DNA of 64,000 nt, taken from positions 7,358,001 through 7,422,000 of the forward strand of contig NC_090946.1 of the NCBI RefSeq assembly GCF_040807025.1. The letters run 5' to 3'. This document shows, piece by piece, positions 1 to 12,600 of this stretch (the stretch's first letter is position 1; the number at the start of each line of letters is the position of its first letter). Below the pieces are notes generated by a model. The model was not told the origin of the DNA. It ran no database searches and saw only the letters and a program-made list of their open reading frames with translations. A program made the translations under genes and the position numbers. Source of the stretch: Struthio camelus. Its lineage: Eukaryota; Chordata; Aves; Struthioniformes; Struthionidae.

Positions 1-158
1 CCATGCTGAACCCCCTGATCTACAGCCTGAGGAACACAGAAGTCAAGGATGCTCTCAAGAGGCTCCTAGACAGACTTATTGTTTCCTTTCAAAAAGTCAA
101 ACTAGTAAAGGGATGTCATAAATTAAACAAAATAGACTTGGACATTCTTGAAATTTAG
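1..158 (+). CDS. Olfactory receptor, C-terminal end only (cut by window edge)
   Basis: The reading frame is open from the window edge to a TAG at 156-158. It encodes the TM7 and C-tail hallmark of class II olfactory receptors, [12 protein letters not shown], followed by a tail of about 40 residues beginning TEVKDALKRLL. The role is odorant detection as a G-protein-coupled receptor in olfactory neurons. The rest of the gene lies to the left of the window, so subfamily and integrity cannot be judged. The tail is longer than the 15-20 residues usual for the family, because a lysine-rich stretch (KVKLVKGCHK and beyond) precedes the stop. This could be a real extension or a sign that the usual stop was lost. 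Confidence 0.85.
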   Translation, partial: MLNPLIYSLRNTEVKDALKRLLDRLIVSFQKVKLVKGCHKLNKIDLDILEI

Positions 159-2164
159 TCTCTGTTTTACTACTGGCCATTTAAACTAAAAGGCAACAGG
201 AGAAAACAGCAGTCATGAGGACCTAAACGCCTGTGAGTGTCATTGCTGCCAAGAGCTAGCAAGCCACTGCCTCCTTTCTACCCTGTCAGGAGGTAGCCAT
301 ACTGTCTGATTTTACCCTTTAATCTTAGTCCCTTAATTGTGCTCAAAGCCTCGCCCGCTCCTCTTTCCCACATTCACAGATGTCACATTCCTGGTGTCAC
401 TCCATAAGGAGCTGTATTTCTTAGATGGAGAGGCACCCCTCCCATTATTTAGTTCCTTTTCTGACACAATGACAGATCTTCAGGAGGGAATGATGGGGCA
501 AAGACTGAGTTACTCTTAGCAAACATTCACGAGGACAACTGTGCTAACAGGTGTGATAGTAGAAGCATTTCCAACTGGCAGTATATGACCACAACTGTTG
601 AGTTTGCAGAAGCCAAGTTTAACATTACTAACAATCAATGCTCTTTTGAAGCTGAAACAAATGAATGCTACACATGTGCATTCCCCAGGTGGGGTTGAGC
701 AACCAGACACAGCTTGATGTAATCAGTTCAAGTACATGACATTCTTGGCTGAAGGTCATCATCCAGATTTGGTAATTAAGGGAAGGTCACTGGTAGTGAG
801 CAGACAAGGAAACAGCCCTGAAGGAGAGACTTATCAGTTATACCAAAGCTGACTGAAAACCTTCAAAGAATGAGAGCTCATCATTTCCATCAAACTGCAG
901 TACTACTTGGAGATAATTTGACTTTGTGGAGGTCTGAAAGCAAGATTTTGGTTTGTTTTTTGTTTTTTTAAATAGGATCCTTCACTGACACAGGAAATCC
1001 GTCTAGTTTAAAAACTAGAAAAAATAAATGTGCAAGTCCCAGCTGTGAGTTTAAATGGAAAAAGTTATCTATGAGGGGTCACCACTCAAATATTTCTTCA
1101 CTAGCAGAACCAACACCAGCCCAGACCACATCACCCAAAGCCCTTAGGGAGCAGCAGAGAAAAAGGAGGGTTTTTGTCTCAAAACGCATACAGAGAAGCT
1201 CACTTCATGCACCACACTTAGCAGGAATCACCTTAGGAGAGGCATATTTCACCCCTTTGAGAATAAAGTAAGCAGAGACTATGAAGTGCACGTCTCCCTT
1301 TTAGACGCACCAAATCAGGGACACAGATGTTATCCATGGAGAAACATCAGAGTGTGTCAGAGCCACCTGCAACTCTATGTTCATCTTAGAAACTCTAAAA
1401 GTATTTAGGAGCCCGTCAGAGGCAACAAGCCAAAGGAGATGGTGAAGCAACTGGGACCTTACACCAGGCTTTTGGTTTTCCAGGTCTAGAAAATTCCCTG
1501 AAAGACCATTCTCTGTACTGAACTCATGCTACAAAATAAAGCAGGGACTTCAGAGGCTAAGTAATCTGTTCCTTTTCATAACTGTTCCTTCTCATTTCAA
1601 AACAGAGGTCACTTTTTGTCTTTGTGGCTACCTCTGCTAACAACTGGGACTTAGAGCTTAGAGATATGGGAAAGAGATCCAGTAGTGACTACATGCTGGG
1701 TATCAGCACTGCAATTATCTCACCATACAGTCAGCTGGGACAGCGCACTGAATGAAAACCATCTATCCAAAGGACCATAGAGCAACAGCAAAAAAAATGC
1801 ATATGCTTAGTAGGATGAGGGCTCCTAGTCATCTATACAGCACGTGATAGGCTGGAAATAGAAAGAAAATAGCTTCAAGGAGAGACAGAGCAGAACATCA
1901 GAGTTCAGCCCTGAATCTGATCTACAAGAAGCTTTGTGGGGTGGGAAAAAAAAAAAAAAAAAGGGAAAGAGACTTAACACTGAAGATATTCAAGGATATT
2001 TCATACCTGAGTTAGGCTGAGTTGTGTTTTCCTTCAGCATCCAAGGGTGTTTAAAAGTAGAGGTGCATTCATGCAACACGTCCACATTGCTACTATCAGG
2101 GAGGGAAAGGGACAGGGAGCCAAGGGGACCCAAGCACAGGCAGTGCCCTTCCTGACAAGGCACG

Positions 2165-2513
2165 GACCAACAGGGTCCATTGACAGCCCCAGGCACAGCA
2201 AGTAATAAACCAGATCTAAGGCCTACTTTAGGGGGTCCCATCAGGAGAAAAAGAAGATGGGGCCAAAAACAGGGACAAAGCTACAACATAGGTCTGAGGG
2301 ATCCATCTAGGAGACAAGTTAGCTGCTGCACGGGACCAACGTTCACCCAGGAGGCAGAGAGAGGGCTGAAGACAGGCACACCTATGACACAGCTCAGAAA
2401 AGGGCTGAAGGCCTTGAGCTGAGCTTAAATAGGGCTCTGGACCCATGGGCAGGGGGGCTCAGGTGAGGGTGGTCAGGGCTATTAAGGTCTATTAGTGCCC
2501 TCAGGGCCCTGAC
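2165..2513 (+). repeat. Unclassified interspersed repeat, copy A
   Basis: This is the most complete of three related copies in the window. The left part (about 2165-2280) aligns with 15585-15690. The right part (about 2283-2513) aligns with 17260-17430 and 20980-21180. Shared landmarks are CAGCCCCAG-CA-CA, a GGTCTGAGG-ATCCATC-AGGAGAC block, an AGCTGAGCTTAAAT box and a terminal CAGGGCCCTGA. Orientation is defined only by the shared order of blocks. The TTAAATA box, with AATAAA near the end of copy C, resembles a promoter and poly(A) layout such as an LTR would have. No coding part is visible, so the class stays open. Confidence 0.6.
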
Positions 2514-5500
2514 AACTTCCAGCTGGGTCAGGAAATAGTAGCAGGACAGCTGAGTTTTGACGGACTAGTACTAGTAAGAGAGCAAATCTGGAGAAGTCCA
2601 AGAATCCTTTAAGACTCCGTTGACAAGGGCTGTCCTGTGGCATTTAACCCCTCCTTTTGCATTCCAGGTTGAAAACATTAAACACGAACCTCACTCGGAA
2701 TCACCAGAAACGTCCATCTTAGGTGGTAGCACTTGCCAACGATCCGCAATTTCTCAAGCAGAGGAAATCTATTTCAGAATATATGAAGATGCAAAGTGCC
2801 ACAAAGTAGTACACACCACTCTGTGCGTGTGCGCACGTGTGTAGGTGTGTACGTGCACCGTTTGAGGGGAATGATAGTTACTTATTAGTCTTTAATCTCC
2901 TTGTTCTCGGTGTATATGTTGACCCTATGAATTGCACCCAGGCACTGCATCTGAACAGGTCATCTCACGTATTTTATGTGCACAAGTATTTAAGCAAACA
3001 AAGAAGATGGTCTTTGGAAAACAGCGTGCTTAGACGAAACAAGCTGTCGCGGCAAAGCATTATCAGAGTCACTCTGCTACCTTCTGCAGTAGGAGTTTTT
3101 GGTTTGAAGTTCTGAATGTCTTTGCTTCCGATGTTGTAATCCTCCGTGTGGATAAGGAAGGTGGTCGTGACAGATGCGTGCACCTTCTGCGCACAGAATA
3201 TAAAACGTGTAGAGGAAATGAAGGAGAGAACAGCACTAAAACACTGAACCTAACTCTTCTTGATCCCCAAAGTCTTGGAGTAGCTCTGAAGTCAGAACTA
3301 TACCACGGCATGAATTTCACAACCAGATAGTATTTTTAAGGAACAAAATAAATCACTCACAACCTCTTCCCCACTGTGCATTTCGGAATCTGACAGCATA
3401 CAAAAGACAGGCAGGAAATGCTGCCATGGTTGCATTGCAAACAATAAAGAAAAAAACATTTCTAATATACTTGATTTTTCTTAAGGAAGAAAATCTCTTT
3501 TTTCTTCAGAAACCCTTCTCCACAGCAAAGGAACCGAGAAGTGAGCCACGAGTTGGATATTCCCAACTTAACTATGTTCTTGTGCTCTGGTTGTACATGC
3601 TGATTTACACACACCTTCTAAGAATACAAGGCATTGGTATGAGAAATGAGTTATAGCAACGCGTTGCCGAGGGGCTCCAGAGACGTTAAATGGTCTACAA
3701 TTGGTCTGCGTAATTGTATTAAGCAGTAAAAGTTGGTGTCTTTGTGGTGGTGTCAGTTGAAGTTCAACAGCAAAGGTGCGTGCAAACATTTTTGAAGGCT
3801 CATCCAGCATTTCAGTAATCCCTGATATATGGGACGGGACAAACGAAAACGCTTCGTTTTCATCCCTCAGTGGTTATATGAGATTAGCCAGATATGAAAA
3901 TAGATGGTCTGATTTTCAGTGGCAAATGTGAAGTGCACACATCCCAGTGATGATTAGCATGGGGATTTCATTGACACAGGGTACTTTTTTTCACTTTATT
4001 TTGAAACCCTCTTATTTTATTCAACTGCAGGGATGACTTTTTATGAGGAGAGAGAAACTGGCTCCAGAAATTCAGCTTCTCCTCCAAACATCCTGGTGCA
4101 AAAGAGTATGTCAGAGAAGACTGCGTTTGTGGAGGTGTGTGCACGAGCAACCGCAGAGAAATCAGGACTGGAAATGTTCCTGAAGCAGCAGCGTGAAACA
4201 AGGATCACTGGACGGCGTTTGCCAACGTTTTACTGCCTGTGCCAGCTGGACATTCAGTGACAGCTCTTTCTTTTTCCTCACCCTGCTATTCTAGGTGGGC
4301 AGCTCCACTTCTGGGAGCATGGGAATAGCTCTGCAGTGGGACACCAGCCAGCCAGCTCAGGGGTATCTATTTCTGACAGCAGCCAGAAATAGGGATTCAG
4401 AGAAAGAACAGAAGAAAGTGGGTGAGTATAATATGATCCTTCTCTGATGTACTTTTCCCGCTCTGGCAACGAGCAGTTTATAGGGCAAAGGATCACCAGT
4501 GAGAGTGAGAAAACGGATAGGACAAAAATCACAGCTCTGTGGCAAGAGTCCCCCTCTCTGGTGTTGTAGCCCCTTGGTCACAAGACTGACAAAGAGAACC
4601 TGTCTCTGTTTTTTGAGGAAGGCTTTGGACGGGCACTTAGCTCCAAGAGAAGGTTATAGGCGATGACTTCTCCTCAGAGATAAGTGCACCTCTTCATCGC
4701 GGTTGGAGATGCTTATATTCTCAAGGGAAACTGAAGCAACTGCCTGCGTTAGATATGTCTGTTCCCAGTATTACAGCATCTGCAAGCGCTTTTTCTAAGT
4801 ACCTACCTCACATACAGGGAGCCTAAACGGCTAACCCAGAGATGGAGACACGGTTAAGACTAATGGGACTTCAGTTCAATGGATCCAATGAATCAACCTC
4901 TGCAGGTGCTTGGATGTCTCGATTGACTAGTGAGGTAGCATAAAAGACTAGTTTACACTTTGAAACCTCAGTTTTACAAGCCAAGGAGAGGTAGGATGAA
5001 TCCCACCTCCAAAATGACTGACTGAGCCAGGTATGATTGCACTGAAGGGATTTTCACTTCCCCTTAGGCTCCCCAAAGTTTGGATGAACCTTTAGCAGAA
5101 CTCATCCAGAGCTGACATCCGATTAAAAATACGTCATGAAACAGGCCCAGGCTCCAAGCACAAAGTTTTGCGGTTGAAACATCTGGCGTTCAGAAAAAAA
5201 ACCCAAACGTTTACTGAAACAAAGGCAGATCTCACCAAAACTCTCTTAGCTTCTTGAGACATCTGTCTTTGGTCCAGACAGGTGGGAACTGGCTGAATAC
5301 CTGGTGTGATACCTTATGAGATATATCAGATTCTCTGGCTCCCCATGTCTTCAGACCAAAACAGGAGCACTGATGTGTTTCACCCTAACAGGAGTCATTG
5401 GGCTCAAAGTCGGAATAACTGGATAAAATTCCATGTTTAGACAATCTTCTCCACATAAAAACCTACAAAGCTATTAAAATATTTGGGCTCAAGAGCTTTA

Positions 5501-8500
5501 CTGTAATGTACAGCCTACAAAAAGTCTTGAACAGGGAAGAAGCAATTTTAAAAACTTTTACCAAAACTACAGTTGTTTGTGATGTAAACACCTAAAATTA
5601 CACTTGGGCTTGCGCTTACAAGAAGTAATTGCAATGGTACCTCTGGGAGCGCTTCCCGGTGGCATTAAAATTAGTTACTGTATCTGTGTCTCAGCAGGGA
5701 AAATTTGAAATGACGCGATTCAACTCTTCCACCACTTTGCTATCGCTTCAAAGAGTTAAATCTTTGGGAAAGACCAACCCGCTCCGCATTTGTTTCTCAT
5801 CTACAACTATCTGACACATTTCTTCTTGAGATTGTTTGGGGGGGGGGGGGCTTGGGGGGTGGTGATTTTCTTGTGATTCTTTTGCTCTCAGTACTCCTGT
5901 TATGGATGGGTTTCAACCTTCACGCAGATGGGACGTTTTCAGGTACAGAAAAAGCATTCTTTAGTTCTACAAGTCTTGATCAGCGAGATGCGTCGGGATG
6001 ATTTCAAAGTATTTTCATCTATGTGAGAACGCACATCAGTCCAATGTATGTTTGTCACGGATGGTGGACGGACCGTGAGGAGGTGATAGTTACTTCAGGA
6101 GACCTTTTTTAACCTTGAGCAGAGTACTTAACCTTGTTTTACCTACATTTTCCTCACCTACAAAAGAGATGACTCATCCTTTAAAGTGCTTTTGGAATCA
6201 AAAGACTAAAAGTTCAGAGCTGCTATATGCTCACATCAATAATAGGTTATAAGGAAAGGATGTTCAAAAATTGGTGAGTAACTTTTAGGAGTGCAAATCT
6301 CAAGCGTGTGGAACTTCTTCTCGTGAGCCACTTAGTCTCAGATACTCCAAAGTGTTTAGAAAAAAGAAATCCTATGGGAAAAATCCCGCTCTGGTAATTT
6401 ATATTATTGCTAGAGTAAACCTCCTTCCTTGTTTGCAGAGGTTTTCAAATCCTGAGGGTTTCTTTTTTAATGTGGTATGATATACATCAGAAACATGACC
6501 ATAACTAGTTTATTGAAGGCAAAATTTAATTGCTCTCTGCCTACGCAGTGTTGTGTAATTTTAAACGCCTGAACAGTCAGAAGCTGGATGTAGCTGTTCT
6601 GTTGGCACAGGCTTCAAAAAGCTCATATGTATACACACTTCAAAGAATGAAAGCGAGAGATCATGCTGCAAGTTCTGCGTCCAAGTTAAGATACTGAATT
6701 TCACACTGCTCAGGTTCTCTTGGCTGGCATCAAAGCTGACGAAGAGCCCACTTACTCTAGAGAGTTCAGGTCTTAAATAAGGATAGGATTAAATTAAATA
6801 TCTCATTAAATATCAGGGATCAGACTCACCTCACCTGACTTTAGGTGTCTATATGAGATGAGCTGCTTGCCACCTTTGCACAGTTGTCAGTGAAGATCTA
6901 GCTGACTTGGCCAACAGAGTCTAAAGAACAATTCATTTCTTTCTAAAAACGTTAGAGGAATCGTTCCCTCAACCCTACTGAGTACATCTTCACTGAGTAT
7001 AACGGGAGCTTAGACAACTGGCTCAAATGCAGTTACGTAGGGAACTGGGCTCAGGCGTCTGTTGTCACTTTAGACAGCACAGGACGTTCCACTGGGACCC
7101 AGAAGTAGCTCCAGGTGACAGAAAGTCTCCTGCAGTGCTTGCATCATATCTGCCTGTCCCGTTCAGACGTCTTAGATACCATGACACATCTAAAACGGCA
7201 AGAGGCATCAACGCTTAGGCACCTCAATGCCACCTTTAAAGTCAGGAGAGAGGCACCCGTCCTTTGCTGACTGAAAGGTAGGTGGTGAGCAGTCCAGGTC
7301 CCTCGGGCTGCAGTGGAGACAGAGGCCTCCAGTTGTGCTGACTGGGATCGTAGCTCAGCCACCGCCTCACCCGCTTGAGACACTGATCCTGGGCTGAGGT
7401 AAACCACCTCTTGGACCTGAGCTTCTTACAAGTATTTCTTCACCTCCCCACAAGAACAGTTTCTGTCTTGCAGAAGTGCTTCATTTATCAACGCTTCCCG
7501 TGGACAGAATATTTGCTGTCTTAAATACAAGAGGATCTTCTTGGTCTTAAACACAAAGGATAGGATTCAGTTTCAGATTAATGCATCTGATTCAGGCAAC
7601 TACATATAGACATCCATATGCAAGTTACAGATCTGAATTTCTTCTCTAGTCAGTGAGGAACGAGTCAGGTCTCAAGGGAGTCCAGAGGGCTACTCAGCTT
7701 CTCAGCTGAAGTACCTAGAGTTATCACCTGTTAGCCGGTCAGCTGAATCACCCCGCGGAGTCCGCTGACTGTACTGAGTAGACGTCCTAGCTGTCTGGTG
7801 CTACGTGGGACACCCTGGTGTGACCTGCCGCTTGTCCTGCTTTCATTTCAGAGGAGCCCACATCTCCCAACATCCCTGCGTCCTATCCGACTGCCACCTG
7901 TAGATGCCTCGGATAAATGCAATTTGACGTGCTGTAGTTTAGTCTCTTCCACAGCGCTATTAATGTAGGCGCTCTGCTACTCTCCTTTTATTGCACAAAA
8001 ATCCAGAATGCAGCAGCTAGGAGCATATATTGCTCTAAAACTTTCAGGTCATAACGAATGCTTAACTACATCTTAGACAACATAGTGGGAAGATAGAAAA
8101 TGAACACTAGAAGATATAGCGATGAGAATGCCATAAAATCCTAGATATATAACTTAGTTGGACATATTGCTTTGTTAAATATGGTCTGTGCACTGAATAT
8201 TTTGGCTTTACTGCAGAAAAAGGATAAGGCTGTAGGCACATTTGTCTGAAACTGTAGAGTTTTGTCATAACAAAAGTGTTTGAAGGCCAGTTTCACTGCA
8301 GAAGTCTCTTTCGTGTTTCTTCCCATATTAAAAAAAGAACATTAAAAAGCAAGCTTCTAACGCTGTCTTCTGCTCTAACACAAAACTGTTTTTTGGGTGT
8401 TTTTTTTTTTTTTTTTAAAGAAAAAAGAGTCATTCTGTTCAGAATTACAATTCATAAATCAGGTACTCTTCAGTTAAACATAATTAAACCACTATGAACT

Positions 8501-8715
8501 GGCATTCAGCTAAATCTGTCATGAGAAAACTTCAACATTTTCTTTTCATTTCTGTACTCAACGCAAGAGATGATATAAAACGGATGCTATGCTGTATCTG
8601 CAATACGTGATATTCAATGGCACATTCTCTCCCCTTTTCAGAGGGTAAAATATGAGCTATTGTTACACTTTCCTTGCCACAGATTTGAGTTGACTTTGTT
8701 ACTATTTATCTTGTC

Positions 8716-8717
8716 AG
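8716..8717 (+). promoter_or_regulatory. Probable 3' splice site of a non-coding 5' exon
   Basis: A pyrimidine-rich stretch ending TTGTCAG lies 19 bases before the receptor ATG at 8737. Vertebrate olfactory receptors commonly have an untranslated first exon spliced just upstream of an intronless coding exon, and this placement fits that. The upstream exon itself was not located. Confidence 0.5.
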
Positions 8718-8736
8718 CTAAACCATTGGAATAATA

Positions 8737-9675
8737 ATGGCCGAGGAAAACCAAAGCACAGTGACAGAATTCATCTTTCAAGGCCTTTCCAGCCAACCAA
8801 GGACACAGGCTGTTCTTTTCATAGTGTTCCTGGGTTTTTTTCTGTTCACAGTGGTTGGGAATATCATGATCATTATAGTGATCAGAGCCAATCACCAGCT
8901 GCAGAAACCCATGTACTTTTTCCTTGCCAACCTATCCTTCTTAGACATCTGCTATGTCTCCACCAACATCCCCCAGATGCTGGTGAACCTCTTGACCAAG
9001 AGGACTATCTCTTTCCATGGCTGTGCTGCTCAGATGTATTTCTCCCTGGCTTTTGGCATGGCAGAGTGTGTCTTGCTCGCAGTCATGGCCTATGACCGGT
9101 ATGTGGCGATATGTCACCCCTTGCAATACGCGGCCGTCATGAGCAAGAAGCTTTGCTCTCACATGGTTGCGGCTTCCTGGATCAGCAGCCTGCTGAGCTC
9201 AATGGTCATCAACAGCCTCACCTTCAGGCTGCCCTTCTGCGGGCCCGACACCCTGAACCATTACTTCTGCGAAGTGCCAGCCGTGCTGGCTTTGGCCTGT
9301 GCCGACATCGCCCTCACGGAGATGGTGGTCTTCGCCTTCAGCATCCTCATCGTCTTCATCCCCTTTCTCCTGATCATCACCTCATACGGCCGAATTCTTT
9401 TGACCATTTTGCAGATTCAGTCTGCCCATGGGCAGTCCAAAGCCTTCTCCACCTGTGGATCCCACCTGATGGTGGTAACCATATTCTACGGGACAGCCAT
9501 CTGCATGTACATGAATCCTAAGTCAAGGTCCCCACGGGACACGGACAAAGTGGTGGCGGTGTTTTACACCATTGTGGCCCCCATGCTGAACCCCCTGATC
9601 TACAGCCTCAGGAACAAGGACATTAAGTGTGCCTTGAGAAGGGCAGTCAGTAGACCCAAATCCCTGTTTATCTGA
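8737..9675 (+). CDS. Olfactory receptor, class II, family 2/13-like, complete
   Basis: This encodes an intact 312-residue intronless olfactory receptor, the normal length for the family, acting as an odorant GPCR in olfactory sensory neurons. Visible hallmarks in order are an N-glycosylation site NQST near residue 5, GN in TM1, KPMYFFLANLSFLD at TM2, a conserved loop-1 Cys in HGCAAQ, MAYDRYVAICHPLQY at TM3, a CEVPAVLALAC loop-2 segment, SY in TM5, KAFSTCGSHL at TM6 and [12 protein letters not shown] at TM7. The ATG at 8737 follows a probable splice acceptor and is the first in frame. The HYFCEVPAV loop and MSKKLC after TM3 recall families 2 and 13 rather than family 5. Family assignment is from motif memory only. 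No defects are seen. Confidence 0.95.
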   Translation: MAEENQSTVTEFIFQGLSSQPRTQAVLFIVFLGFFLFTVVGNIMIIIVIRANHQLQKPMYFFLANLSFLDICYVSTNIPQMLVNLLTKRTISFHGCAAQMYFSLAFGMAECVLLAVMAYDRYVAICHPLQYAAVMSKKLCSHMVAASWISSLLSSMVINSLTFRLPFCGPDTLNHYFCEVPAVLALACADIALTEMVVFAFSILIVFIPFLLIITSYGRILLTILQIQSAHGQSKAFSTCGSHLMVVTIFYGTAICMYMNPKSRSPRDTDKVVAVFYTIVAPMLNPLIYSLRNKDIKCALRRAVSRPKSLFI

Positions 9676-12600
9676 AGAATCTACAAGGGTGGTAGTATTT
9701 CATTTAGCTCCGAGAGGAACGTGCTCAGATGAGGTGATTTCTCTCGTTGCAATTATTCCTTCCGATGTCTTTTACAAAGACTGAGATAAACGTGCTAAAT
9801 TCAACAGGGCCTAACAAAAAGAAATTACATGCAAATAACTTTCTAAATGGCTTTTGGAATTTGGCTTAAAACAGAGGGCAAATAAAGACACTGGCTTCAG
9901 CCTGTCTCAAGCTGGTTATTCGTTTAAAGTAGAAATAGAAAATACCAACAGAATCATAACAAGAAACCAAAACCAAGAGAAAGTAGTTCCCCAGAATTGG
10001 GGGGGGGGGGGGAAATGTTTTAAACAAAGCTGGAAACGTCTTTTCTCTCTGAAATCTTTCCTAGTTAACTTCAAAGCGTACAAAAGATTTCATTCACATT
10101 TGAACTCATCCAAAGGCAAGCCGCACTAACATCAACCACTGCCGAGATTTCTCTTCGGACTTCCAGGTTTGTCAACCTCTATTGTATTGTTCCGCGTTTT
10201 ATCACCAGCGTAAGGAAGAGTAACGGCCTCACTTCTCATTTCAAGGTTTGGCTGAAGACTGCTCTGGCTGGTTAGCAAACAAAACTGCCATCTTCTCCAA
10301 TAAACAATGCAGGCGTTTGCAACGAGTTATTTGTTTCCTTGTGCTGTGGGTGTTTTCTCAACCCCGTTTCTGCAGCTGACTTTGCTACTTCTGCATCCAA
10401 TTTCTGCCCCTCTAAACGCCTGCTGCGTTTTGGTGCAACGCTGCATCCTCACGGGGCAAGAGCCTTCAACTTTGTATTCTGTGGACAGCTCACCTGTAGC
10501 TTTCCATTTTCTGATTTGAGTAGGGTGGAATCAGACATGAGTATCAGAAAGGGGTTTTCCTTCTTTAACTCCACACAGATCTTCTTTAGGTTTCAAGGGA
10601 CCTAGGCAAGATGAAAAGTACTTCAAAATTCCCCTGAAGTTGCTGACAGCTCAATTATCCTTTTGGGAGATGTGCTTTGTACTCATATTCCTGTAAAACT
10701 GGTGGGTTTGTTCCCCACGTAATAGCTTTCTCAGGCACGGACAACTGCGCATCCTCCTTTTTGTGGTATGGATTTATTTCTTACTCGGAGACATTATAGC
10801 TAAGATCTGGGTGCCACAACGTGCCTGCATTAGGAGTTGCCTGCTCTGAAGAGGATGGACCTGCAAAGGTATTACAACTTTAGATCCGAATGATTCACTG
10901 GCTGCAGAGGGAGGTCGCCTCTCCAGGGACCAGCCTTCCTCATTTAGTTTTAGCACTTTGATGATTAAATTTAGATGGGAATAATCCAGACCTAGAAGAA
11001 CCCACAGAAAGTCCTTGCCCAATGGAGTTTAAAGTCTAAATAAACCAATGCTGGAAAATGAAAGCAAGCACAAATCCCTATAGCCTCTCTAAGACACGTA
11101 CAGCCAAAACAGACAGAGCATCTTTAAGGGCAACATCTTGTCTTCTCCCTTTAATTTTATGACCAAAAATGTTCTACTCTAAAAAATTATCACCTGGCAC
11201 AAATCTGCTTGCAAGACGCTCTGCTGGTAGGTGATCTGGAAGACAACCCACATATTTGCAAAAGCCTGAAACACTGGCCAAAACTCATGACTGCAGGGAG
11301 GACCAAAACAGCATCAGCCCCCCTCAATTCCCCACAAAGACTGGGCAAGTCAAACTGCTACTGAGCATGAGCGTTCACTGATAGGGGAAAACAGCTGCAA
11401 AATCAACCTGAAACCAAAGTTTTGAATGGTAGGTCTTTTTCAGCAATACATGTAAAATCACTGTCAATTATCACACTTCATAAATACATGTCTCAAAAGT
11501 GCTACGATTGTGCTGGAAGTTTCGGGCAGTACAGTCAGCGAGGAGTTTTTTGAGGCCCTCTTGAAAACTTGAGCACCTCAGTCCTGTCTAACTTGGGATT
11601 TAGGTGAAGTTTACAGTAGCCCCATTTGGTCCTCTTGTACACAAGAGACAAACGGACAGTTTCTTTGCCTCCATGAGAACACCACCAAAGTTTTAACCAG
11701 CTGACTTCTTTCAGATGGCCCGGTGAGCTTAGATTTGTTTCCGCCATTATTTTCCTCAAGGAACTGTGGGCGTACTTGCTGTTCCTCTGTCTGGTTGTCT
11801 CCTACCTCTTCCAGCAACTCTACTGAGAAAGGTGGAGGTGTGAAGGAAATCTGGGATATGTTCGCAGAGCACAGAAAGCCCGGAGAGCTCTGGAAAGTCT
11901 AATTCTAGGATACACGGGCAAAGCAACATTTTTTTAGATAGCACGCGCAATCATGTATTTACTCAACAAACTGTTGCCAAAGGCATTGTGTTCTGCCCAA
12001 ACGATGTCCCGAGCAGCTGAAATACCGACCTCGGGGACCAGGTCTGAAAGGATCCTCAGAACGAGAGAACGGATCCATGTCCCCAGTCATGCCGAAGTTT
12101 GGAAAGGTGAGAAAGTATCTCCTTCGCGTGCTTTGCCAGGTGAGGTAGCAGAAGGATTTTGCAAGGAACACGCTGCCGCTGCCTCTGTTCCGGCAATCCC
12201 TGATCAGCGCAGCGTTGGCAATACTGCGCGTACAAAGGACAAAAAGGCACCTACTAGTAGGTCCTGCTGCGGTTGGGAAGGCAGGAACTTTAATTCTCAA
12301 GCCTGTGCCATGATTTACGTAGTTATTTTTCCATTTGTTTGTTTTGAGAGCTCTGGCCTGCTGAAACCCACCCTTGCTATCTCTTATTACTATTGTTATT
12401 TGCCGCTGCACAGTATCTTCACTGAAAAGAGAATCGGGGATTTTCTCAAGTGAAACGTTGGTGCTCCTTTCTTTTTCGGGGGCAGTGCCTAACCAGAGCT
12501 GCCCTAAAGAAAAAATTTTCTTCCGGCTTGGTCCCATTTTCCTGCTGTCTGTCATCGTGTTGCCTGAGTGGAAACAGAAGAGTCATCATATTAGGTGATC

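Larger units (their letters stand above)
159..8736. other. Intergenic DNA between two olfactory receptors
   Basis: There is no convincing coding sequence; open frames are short and match nothing I recognise. The stretch is AT-rich and holds one copy of an unclassified interspersed repeat (about 2165-2513, listed separately). It also has a short A run near 1950, a GT-rich patch near 2820-2860, a G run near 5842 and a T run at about 8400. The last 30 bases before the next receptor contain a probable splice acceptor. Nothing else in it is identifiable by eye. Confidence 0.6.

Noticed and set aside
11953-12555. Overlapping frames of 166 and 198 codons on opposite strands
   Set aside because: Neither has a motif, a signal peptide or a family resemblance. 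Mutual shadowing is the simpler explanation.
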